Below are positions 1 to 5,270 of a stretch of DNA of 8,236 bases, piece by piece. Every line of letters begins with the position of its first letter. Position 1 is the first letter of the stretch. Made by a program: the position numbers and the translations under genes. The stretch lies in contig JAKSMH010000031.1 of the NCBI GenBank assembly GCA_024400715.1, positions 1 to 8,236 on the forward strand. Reading direction: 5' to 3'. The stretch is from Bacteroidales bacterium. GTDB lineage: Bacteria > Bacteroidota > Bacteroidia > Bacteroidales > WCHB1-69. A model generated the notes under the pieces. The model saw only the letters and a list, made by a program, of their open reading frames with translations, did no database searches and was not told the DNA's origin.

Positions 1-7
1 TTTTGCA
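1..7 (+). promoter_or_regulatory. Possible 3' end of a -7 promoter box for nusB
   Basis: The window opens with TTTTGCA, about 16 nt before the nusB start codon. The Bacteroidota -7 box is TAnnTTTG, and the two clearer boxes in this window (4501 and 7513) also run on into TTTGCA. The TA half and any -33 element would lie outside the window, so this is only a resemblance at the edge. Confidence 0.25.
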
Positions 8-22
8 CCCTAGAAGAAAACT

Positions 23-979
23 ATGGTAAGCAGACGTTATTTGAGAATTAAGGTAATGCAGTCCATCTTTGCTCATCAGATGAATGACAAAGAGGATATG
101 GTGGAAGGTGAGAAAAAGTTAAACCTCGCCATTCAGTCTTGTTATACATTGTTTATTTACTTTTTTTCTTTGATTTCTGAAGTTTACCGTTACAGGGTCA
201 ATAAGTTGGAGGATTTGAAACTCAAAATTAATCCCACTGCGGAAGATTTGAACCCCAACACTAAGTTTGTTGACAATAAAGTGATTCTTCAGATTGATGA
301 AAATGTGACCATTAATCAGAAAATCAAAGAACTGAAGATCGATTGGTCCAATGACGGCGATTTTATTGTCCAAGTCAATCGTGCAATCGTTGAATTGCCT
401 GAATATCAGCAATATATGGAAAATCCGACTCGGAGTTATACCGAGGATAAGGACTTAGTTTTGGCGATTGTGGAGAAAATTTTTGTTGAAAGCGAGTTGA
501 TTCATTGGTTTTTTGAAGAGAAAAACATCCACTGGTTTGATGATTATAACGAAGCGTTGTTGATGCTGTACAAGAATATTTCCCTGTTCAAGGAATCCCA
601 GGGAAATCATTGTCCCATTGCTCCTTTGTTCAAGGATTGTGCGGATGAGGAAGAGAATGACGTGGAATTTTACAAGAAATTGTTTAGAAAGACTTTGGTA
701 AATGACAAGGAATACGAGGCGAGAATAGAGCAAAAATTGCAAAATTGGGAGTTGGAGCGTGTGATGGTCTTGGATACCATCTTGTTGAAAATGGCCTTGT
801 GTGAATTTTTGGAATTTCCATCTATTCCGATTAAGGTTACCATTAATGAATACATCGAGTTGGCCAAGGTTTACAGTTCCGCCAAGAGTAAGATTTTTAT
901 CAATGGAATGCTGGATAAAATCGCGGTGGATTTGAAGGAGGAAGGCAAGTTGAACAAGATGGGTCGGGGTTTGTTATAA
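23..979 (+). CDS. nusB: Transcription antitermination factor NusB, long Bacteroidota form
   Basis: RNA-binding antitermination factor. With NusE (ribosomal protein S10) it joins the antitermination complex that keeps RNA polymerase going through rRNA operons. At 318 residues it is about twice the roughly 140-residue enterobacterial NusB but matches the usual Bacteroidota form. The N terminus (residues 3-14, SRRYLRIKVMQS) has the conserved start of this form. Residues about 30-210 are the lineage-specific, mostly helical extension. The recognisable NusB fold is C-terminal, about 213-312, with the diagnostic stretch TINEYIELAKVYSSAKSKIF at 273-292, then NGMLDKI. The end (GRGLL) is also usual for the group. 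The ATG at 23 gives the expected N terminus. It is the first gene of a tight run with the lipoprotein (19 nt gap), yajC, ybbR and coaE. Confidence 0.93.
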   Translation: MVSRRYLRIKVMQSIFAHQMNDKEDMVEGEKKLNLAIQSCYTLFIYFFSLISEVYRYRVNKLEDLKLKINPTAEDLNPNTKFVDNKVILQIDENVTINQKIKELKIDWSNDGDFIVQVNRAIVELPEYQQYMENPTRSYTEDKDLVLAIVEKIFVESELIHWFFEEKNIHWFDDYNEALLMLYKNISLFKESQGNHCPIAPLFKDCADEEENDVEFYKKLFRKTLVNDKEYEARIEQKLQNWELERVMVLDTILLKMALCEFLEFPSIPIKVTINEYIELAKVYSSAKSKIFINGMLDKIAVDLKEEGKLNKMGRGLL

Positions 980-998
980 AATATTGAGAAAGAATAGA

Positions 999-1463
999 AT
1001 GAAAAAAATATTCGTCATTTGCGGTTTTTGGTTATTGACTTTGGTGTTGGTGAGTTGCTCTGACCAAAAGGGGAACGAGGGTTTCACCACTTCCGACGTC
1101 CATAATCCTATGACGGCCGAGGGCTTATCGGAAAAAGAAGCGGAAAATATGCCCAAGATTACTTTTGAAAGATTGGAATATGACTTTGGTCGGGTCATCC
1201 AAGGCGAAAAGTTGACGTATGCCTTCAAGTTTACCAATACTGGAAAATCCAATTTGATTATTTCCAGTGCGCGCTCTTCTTGTGGCTGCACGACTTCCAA
1301 TCCTCCGCAGGCACCCATTAGACCTGGCGAATCCAGTGCGATAGAAGTTTCGTTTGATTCCAAGTCGCAGCAAGGAGAAGTGAACAAAATGGTTGTAGTT
1401 TCGGCTAATACTTATCCGGTTCAAACCACCCTTCGCTTGAAGGCCACTGTGGTTGAACCCTAA
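999..1463 (+). CDS. DUF1573-domain lipoprotein
   Basis: Predicted exported lipoprotein of 154 residues; its biochemical role is unknown. A lysine-led hydrophobic signal (residues 1-16) ends in a lipobox LVSC with the lipidated Cys at position 20. A short polar linker follows. Residues about 53-152 form one DUF1573 domain, an Ig-like beta-sandwich fold, with the family hallmarks YDFG (61-64), a FxxTNTG-like strand (78-82) and the SSCGCT motif (93-98). I chose the ATG at 999 because it gives a standard lipoprotein signal. A TTG at 984 would add five residues (MRKNR) and is less likely. It sits 19 nt after nusB and 28 nt before yajC, an arrangement common in Bacteroidota, so co-transcription is likely. 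The family call is firm, while any function in the envelope is inference. Confidence 0.88.
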   Translation: MKKIFVICGFWLLTLVLVSCSDQKGNEGFTTSDVHNPMTAEGLSEKEAENMPKITFERLEYDFGRVIQGEKLTYAFKFTNTGKSNLIISSARSSCGCTTSNPPQAPIRPGESSAIEVSFDSKSQQGEVNKMVVVSANTYPVQTTLRLKATVVEP

Positions 1464-1491
1464 TATTAATTTTTAACATTATACATTAAAC

Positions 1492-1827
1492 ATGAACAAT
1501 TTATTGGTTTTATTGATGTCCCAACCTGATAATGGTCAAGGTGGTGCGGCAAATGGTTCTTTTACCTTGATATTCATCCTTTTAATCATTCTGATATTTT
1601 ACTTCTTTATGATAAGACCTCAGCAGAAAAAGCAAAAACAGATTGAGGAATACAGGAGTAAATTGTCAAAAGGGGACAAAATCATCACCATTGGCGGTTT
1701 GCACGGCAAGATTGTGGATGTTCAGGAAAAAGTGTTTGTCATTGAAATTGCCGATGGCGTGAGAATCACCATCGAAAAAGCCGCGGTGGCCGTTGATGAA
1801 AACGAAGCCAAAAACGCTAATAAATAG
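1492..1827 (+). CDS. yajC: Sec translocon accessory subunit YajC
   Basis: Small inner-membrane protein that associates with SecD/SecF and the SecYEG translocon. Its length of 111 residues is normal. A short outside segment rich in Gly, Asn and Gln (10-22) precedes one very hydrophobic membrane helix (about 23-40). The family signature IRPQQKK follows at 41-47, then a basic helix and the cytoplasmic beta domain with GDKIITIGGLHGKI (61-74) and the closing GVRITIEKAAVA (89-100). The protein starts at ATG 1492 after a 28-nt AT-rich gap and ends 8 nt before the YbbR gene. Placed between an exported lipoprotein and a membrane-anchored YbbR protein, it fits an envelope and secretion sub-cluster inside the nusB-coaE operon. 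Confidence 0.95.
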   Translation: MNNLLVLLMSQPDNGQGGAANGSFTLIFILLIILIFYFFMIRPQQKKQKQIEEYRSKLSKGDKIITIGGLHGKIVDVQEKVFVIEIADGVRITIEKAAVAVDENEAKNANK

Positions 1828-1835
1828 TATTATTT

Positions 1836-2261
1836 ATGCGGGAAGACGTGGATCAAAATAAAGAAAAAGTTAAGGTGAAACTACCTTCGCTGGCCTTCTT
1901 GGTTTGTATAATCTTGTCGGGTCTGGCTTGGTGTTTTATCAATTTTTCTAAAGATCAGCAACAAACCTTTACCTACAAGCTTGTGTGTTCTTCCCTGCCA
2001 GAGGGTAAAAAAACCTGTACATTATCCGATACAACGCTTTTGCTAACTTTTTCTACCAAAGGGTTAAATTATTTAACCCCACGCTATGCCAAAGAAAACC
2101 GAGTGATAGATATTGCGGTATCGGAATTGGTGAAGAATAAACCCAAGAGAAGTGCCTATACCTTTTCTAATAAGGAATTGTGCGGTTTTTTGCAGGAACA
2201 GGGTTATCCTGAATTGCAGTTTATTCAAAAACCGGAAGTTATTACAGTTTACATTCGATAA
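1836..2261 (+). CDS. Short YbbR-domain membrane-anchored protein
   Basis: Membrane-anchored protein of 141 residues: a basic cytoplasmic N terminus (1-16), one transmembrane helix (about 17-37, rich in Leu, Ile, Val and Ala) and a single extracytoplasmic beta-rich domain (about 42-141). The identification rests on two things. One is position, since Bacteroidota genomes usually carry a YbbR protein between yajC and coaE. The other is the layout of the N-terminal half of those proteins: a helix ending near NFSKD, then a predicted YbbR domain with the late motif IQKPEVITVYI. Bacteroidales relatives are usually about 320-340 residues with several YbbR repeats, so this one keeps only the first. 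The frame is intact, and nothing between its stop and coaE (6 nt) could encode the rest. YbbR/CdaR proteins in Firmicutes regulate diadenylate cyclase; that role is not shown here. Confidence 0.68.
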   Translation: MREDVDQNKEKVKVKLPSLAFLVCIILSGLAWCFINFSKDQQQTFTYKLVCSSLPEGKKTCTLSDTTLLLTFSTKGLNYLTPRYAKENRVIDIAVSELVKNKPKRSAYTFSNKELCGFLQEQGYPELQFIQKPEVITVYIR

Positions 2262-2267
2262 GTAAGT

Positions 2268-2813
2268 ATGAAAAAGATTAAGGAAGGGATGAAGAAGATT
2301 GCGATTACGGGGGGTATTGGCACAGGTAAAACGTATATTTCCAATTATTTTACACAGATGGGGATTCCTGTTTTTTATGCTGATGAAGAAGCTAAAAAAT
2401 GCTATGCCCTTCCCGAAGTGATTGAAACCATCCATTCGTATTTTGGAGATACTGTTTTTCGTAATGGAAAAATAGACTTTAAGAAGATGGCGAAGCTGGT
2501 TTTTCAGGATGCCGCCAAGCGTGAAATCATTAACCGGCTGATTCATCCTAAGGTGATGGAGGCCTTTGACACGTGGGCAGAACAACAGACCACCGCGGCT
2601 GTTATGTTGGAATCCGCCATCTTGTATGAAAATGAGTTGGATAAGTTTTTTGATATGGTTATTGTGGTTGACGCCCCATTGGAGGTCAGAGTTGAGCGTA
2701 TCAAAAATCGTAATCCCAAATTATCTATGAAGGATATTCTGACGCGTATCAATGCCCAGATGCCGCAAGAGGAAAAGTGCAAGCGGGCGGATATGGTGAT
2801 TTGCAACAAGTAG
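2268..2813 (+). CDS. coaE: Dephospho-CoA kinase, C-terminally short
   Basis: Phosphorylates the 3'-hydroxyl of dephospho-CoA with ATP, the last step of coenzyme A synthesis, in the cytoplasm. The P-loop GGIGTGKT is at residues 15-22. YADEEA (38-43) fits the substrate-binding Asp region, LIHPKV follows near 90, and MLESAIL, VIVVDAPLEVRVERI (lid) and RINAQMPQEEKCKRADMVI follow in the family order. The reading frame ends immediately after VICNK, whereas relatives continue about 20-25 residues (usually N-D-G/D then a last helix), so the protein is 181 residues instead of about 195-205. An alternative ATG at 2289 gives MKKIAITGGIGTGKT, closer to the usual N terminus, with AAGGA 4 nt upstream; it may be the true start, leaving 174 residues. 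It follows the YbbR gene by 6 nt. Confidence 0.87.
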   Translation: MKKIKEGMKKIAITGGIGTGKTYISNYFTQMGIPVFYADEEAKKCYALPEVIETIHSYFGDTVFRNGKIDFKKMAKLVFQDAAKREIINRLIHPKVMEAFDTWAEQQTTAAVMLESAILYENELDKFFDMVIVVDAPLEVRVERIKNRNPKLSMKDILTRINAQMPQEEKCKRADMVICNK

Positions 2814-2832
2814 TTTATTCAATTTTATTTTT

Positions 2833-4434
2833 ATGAAAAAAATCCTGATTGGCTTTTTTGTCTTGGCTTCGGTTTGGGCATACGGGCAAGGTGTTGATTT
2901 TACTGAAGATTTCACCAATGGAATGGAGTGTACGACCGTTACGGTGGGAAAGAAGGCATCGGCAGACGGTTCGGTAATGACCTCTCACACGGACGACAGC
3001 GGTCGTTCGCGTACCAATATTACTGTGGAGAAAGCGGCAGACTATCCGGATGGGGCCACAAGGACGATGTATAAACGTGTTTGGGCCAAGCACGAACAGG
3101 GAAAAATGAATCGTTATGATAATATTCCAGTTGGCGAGATCCCTCAGCTTGCCCATACGTACCAGTATTTAAATACGGCCTATCCATGTGTGAACGAAAA
3201 GCAATTGGCCATTGGGGAATCCACTTTCGGCGGTCGTTCGGAATTACAGTCCGATAGCGGCTTGATCGATTGTCAGCGTCTTTGCGGCTTGCTGCTGGAG
3301 CGTTGTTCCACGGCACGCGAAGCTATCAGAACGGCAGGTGAGCTGTTGAAAAAATATGGTTGGATTGATGCGGGCGAATGTTTGACAATTGCCGACAAAA
3401 ACGAAGTTTGGCATTTGGAAATCTTAGGTCCCGGCAAAGGCAAGTTAGGTGCGGTTTGGGCCGCACAGCGTGTCCCCGATGACCACGTGGCAGTCAATGC
3501 GAATGCCTCCACCATTCGTGAAATCGATTTGAAAAACAAGGACTATTATATGGCTTCCGACAATGTTTATTCCTTGGCGGAAGAAAACGGCTGGTGGAGC
3601 AAAAAAAGCGGCGAAACATTTCGATTTGCCTACGCCTACGCTCCTCAGACCAGAACGATGCTCGCCTGTCGCCGACGCGAATGGCGTGTGTTTGACTTGT
3701 TGGCGCCTTCACTCAAATTGGATCCCAATGCCGAAAACTATCCGTTCTCTGTTAAACCAGATTCCTTGGTGAAATTGTCGGATATGGTGCGCGTATTTCA
3801 GGATTATTATGAAGGCACGGAATATGATATGCGTAAAAACTTGACGGTAACCGATAAGGAAGGAAAAACCGTGATGTCACCCTTGGCCAATCCGTTTATG
3901 AAGACGGATGAACTGAAACTGCATAAGATTAACGGTGGCTGGCATGCCCTTGGAGAACGTAATATCGCGGTTTGGTTTACGGTTTACGCCACCATTATCC
4001 AGTGCCGCAGCGATCTGCCCGATGAAGTGGGTGCTTTGTGTTGGTTTGCCCTCGACAATGTGGCGTCGTCGGTGTATGTGCCTATTTACGCCAATGTTAC
4101 CGACCTGCCGTCAGAATATAAGACTTGCGGTCGTGAAACTGGTTTTAGCAGAGAAGCGGCTTGGTGGGCCTTTAACCGTTTGGGAACCCTGGCATCCCAA
4201 CGTTGGGGCGATATGAGGGAAGTTATAGATATGACGTGGAAACCTATGCAAAAGGCGTTTTTTGACAATCAGAAAGAGGTGGAAAACACGGCTTTGACCA
4301 TGTTGAAAGAAGGACGTAGAACAGACGCAATACAATTTTTAACTGATTATACCCAACCCTGTGGCCTTGATGCCATTGACAGGGCCTGGAAAGCTGGAGA
4401 TTTAATCTGGACCAGCTTCGATGGCTTGTGGTAG
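2833..4434 (+). CDS. Exported C69 family dipeptidase (PepD type)
   Basis: N-terminal nucleophile (Ntn) hydrolase of peptidase family C69, which releases amino acids from dipeptides. Residues 1-19 are a Sec signal peptide (MKKILIGFFVLASVWAYGQ). A short propeptide follows, and the expected catalytic Cys33 opens the hallmark CTTVTVGKKASADGS (33-47). In this family the Cys becomes the new N terminus after self-cleavage. Further family motifs are the ESTFGGR block, GW(W)xxKSGE, RREWRV at 281-286 and YPFSVKP shortly after. The length of 533 residues is normal for exported Bacteroidales members. The start 19 nt after coaE, with no TAnnTTTG box between, suggests transcription from the upstream operon. 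With the DPP IV-like peptidase downstream it suggests use of external peptides. The exact dipeptide preference cannot be told from sequence. Confidence 0.92.
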   Translation: MKKILIGFFVLASVWAYGQGVDFTEDFTNGMECTTVTVGKKASADGSVMTSHTDDSGRSRTNITVEKAADYPDGATRTMYKRVWAKHEQGKMNRYDNIPVGEIPQLAHTYQYLNTAYPCVNEKQLAIGESTFGGRSELQSDSGLIDCQRLCGLLLERCSTAREAIRTAGELLKKYGWIDAGECLTIADKNEVWHLEILGPGKGKLGAVWAAQRVPDDHVAVNANASTIREIDLKNKDYYMASDNVYSLAEENGWWSKKSGETFRFAYAYAPQTRTMLACRRREWRVFDLLAPSLKLDPNAENYPFSVKPDSLVKLSDMVRVFQDYYEGTEYDMRKNLTVTDKEGKTVMSPLANPFMKTDELKLHKINGGWHALGERNIAVWFTVYATIIQCRSDLPDEVGALCWFALDNVASSVYVPIYANVTDLPSEYKTCGRETGFSREAAWWAFNRLGTLASQRWGDMREVIDMTWKPMQKAFFDNQKEVENTALTMLKEGRRTDAIQFLTDYTQPCGLDAIDRAWKAGDLIWTSFDGLW

Positions 4435-4457
4435 CTGCCTTTAATTCTTTAAAACGA

Positions 4458-4490
4458 TTGATTTAGGCGTAAAAACGACCCGTAAATCAA
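4458..4490. repeat. Inverted repeat / hairpin between the dipeptidase and acetyltransferase genes
   Basis: TTGATTTA (4458-4465) pairs perfectly with TAAATCAA (4483-4490). Inside, GGCGT (4466-4470) pairs with ACG and CC (4475-4480, one bulged A) around an AAAA loop. The total is 13 pairs with small bulges. It starts 24 nt after the dipeptidase stop, but an A-run follows it instead of a T-run, so it is not a standard + strand intrinsic terminator. It ends 10 nt before the -7 box at 4501 and covers the region where a -33 element should lie. An operator or a transcript-end stem is therefore equally possible. Confidence 0.5.
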
Positions 4491-4500
4491 AAAAATTGTG

Positions 4501-4508
4501 TAAGTTTG
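4501..4508 (+). promoter_or_regulatory. Bacteroidota-type -7 promoter box for the acetyltransferase gene
   Basis: TAAGTTTG matches the TAnnTTTG -7 consensus exactly and is followed by CA. It lies 19 nt before the ATG at 4528, which would give a leader of about 14 nt. No clear TTTG -33 element is visible about 20 nt upstream; that space is taken by the hairpin at 4458-4490. Confidence 0.55.
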
Positions 4509-4527
4509 CAAGATAATTCTTTATGCA

Positions 4528-5103
4528 ATGAATAACGATTTTTTTGTGCACGAAACGGCGGTTATAGATTTTCCGTGTAAGATTGGCAAAAATACCAAAA
4601 TTTGGCATTTTTCCCATTTGATGGAACATTGCCAAATAGGTGAAGACTGCATTTTGGGACAAAATGTCTTTGTCGCTTCCGAAGTAGTGGTGGGAAACCG
4701 GGTGAAAATACAAAACAATGTTTCATTATTCGCCGGCGTAACCTGCGAAGACGAGGTTTTCATTGGTCCTTCCGTGGTTTTTACCAATGTGCTCAATCCG
4801 CGGAGCGCAGTCAATAGAAAAAATGAGTTTCGAGCCACTAACATAGGAAAAGGAGCTACCATCGGGGCCAATTCCACTATTGTCTGCGGCCATCAAATTG
4901 GAAAGTATGCCTTTATTGGAGCGGGTTCGGTGGTGACCCACGATGTTCCGGATTATGCGATGGTGTTAGGAAATCCTGCGCGTCGGGTGGGTTGGATGAG
5001 CGAAAATGGTCAAAAACTATCGTTTGACAAAGACGGTTTCGCACTTTGCCCAACTACGGGCGAAAAATACCAATTAACTGATAATCAAGTAGTTAAATTA
5101 TGA
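4528..5103 (+). CDS. Left-handed beta-helix N-acetyltransferase, WbpD/WlbB-like
   Basis: Hexapeptide-repeat acyltransferase of 191 residues, which would work as a trimer with acetyl-CoA. Left-handed beta-helix repeats ([LIV]-G-x4) run from about residue 7 to 147. The loop VFTNVLNPRS (84-93) and the closing GNPARRVGWMS (148-158) are typical of enzymes that acetylate the 3-amino group of UDP-2-acetamido-3-amino-2,3-dideoxy-glucuronate or a related amino sugar nucleotide, used for O-antigen and other surface glycans. A small tail follows with CPTTGEKY (174-181), also seen in the subfamily. It has its own likely promoter at 4501. Unusually, no partner genes (dehydrogenase, aminotransferase, glycosyltransferases) are beside it, since peptidase genes flank it. 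Family assignment is strong; the precise sugar is inference, and a related 3-aminosugar (Fuc3N, Qui3N) is the main alternative. Confidence 0.85.
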   Translation: MNNDFFVHETAVIDFPCKIGKNTKIWHFSHLMEHCQIGEDCILGQNVFVASEVVVGNRVKIQNNVSLFAGVTCEDEVFIGPSVVFTNVLNPRSAVNRKNEFRATNIGKGATIGANSTIVCGHQIGKYAFIGAGSVVTHDVPDYAMVLGNPARRVGWMSENGQKLSFDKDGFALCPTTGEKYQLTDNQVVKL

Positions 5104-5216
5104 TATTTCGGAATTATCCTTTTCCGTTTTGCAAAGAGATTTCGTCCTCTGCTGCGCTGCGGCGGAATGGCGACGAATTGTTGAGCAAGAAATGGCGGAG
5201 AGCAATTATTCCGTAA
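5100..5216 (+). CDS. Candidate 38-residue small ORF overlapping the acetyltransferase stop
   Basis: An ATG at 5100 shares ATGA with the acetyltransferase stop codon, an arrangement typical of translational coupling. It opens a frame of 38 codons ending in TAA at 5214-5216. The product starts MIFRNYPFPFCKEISSSAAL and is basic (four Arg and three Lys in the last 18 residues), with no signal peptide, membrane helix or domain I recognise. Against it: the frame coincides almost exactly with the nested inverted-repeat element at 5106-5216, and translations rich in Ser, Ala and Arg like this are common for dispersed intergenic repeats. A non-coding repeat is at least as likely as a gene. Confidence 0.2.
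   Translation: MIFRNYPFPFCKEISSSAALRRNGDELLSKKWRRAIIP
5106..5216. repeat. Nested inverted-repeat element in the acetyltransferase-DPP IV gap
   Basis: Three nested complementary pairs fill this gap. The outer pair is CGGAATTAT (5109-5117) with ATTATTCCG (5205-5213), eight of nine bases matched. The middle pair is TTCGTC (5141-5146) with GACGAA (5172-5177), perfect. The apical pair is GCTGC (5151-5155) with GCGGC (5159-5163), including one G-T pair, around the loop GCT. The apical part is GC-rich while the flanks are AT-rich. No T-run follows, so it does not look like an ordinary terminator. It may be a REP-like or MITE-like dispersed element, or a processed stem in the transcript. I see no clear target-site duplication and no second copy in this window. 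Confidence 0.45.
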
Positions 5217-5221
5217 ATTTG
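5214..5221 (+). promoter_or_regulatory. Possible -7 promoter box for the DPP IV gene
   Basis: TAAATTTG matches TAnnTTTG and lies 49 nt before the ATG at 5271, directly after the right arm of the inverted-repeat element. The nearest TTG upstream (5181-5183) is about 30 nt away, too far for the usual -33 spacing. In AT-rich sequence the box alone is weak evidence. Confidence 0.3.
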
Positions 5222-5270
5222 AGGTAAATATTATTCTTATTGCCATAAAAAATAATATAAATAATTCAAA

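Noticed and set aside
984..998. TTG start adding MRKNR to the DUF1573 lipoprotein
   Set aside because: The ATG at 999 gives a standard lipoprotein signal peptide. The upstream TTG adds only five residues and lies 4 nt after the nusB stop.
4523..4531. Mini-frame ATG-CAA-TGA overlapping the acetyltransferase start codon
   Set aside because: Two codons arising from an ATGCAATGA string. Nothing suggests a leader peptide, and the predicted transcript leader is only about 14 nt.
5104..5270. Intrinsic terminator for the acetyltransferase gene
   Set aside because: Stems are present, but none is followed by a T-run on the + strand, so a Rho-independent terminator cannot be claimed.
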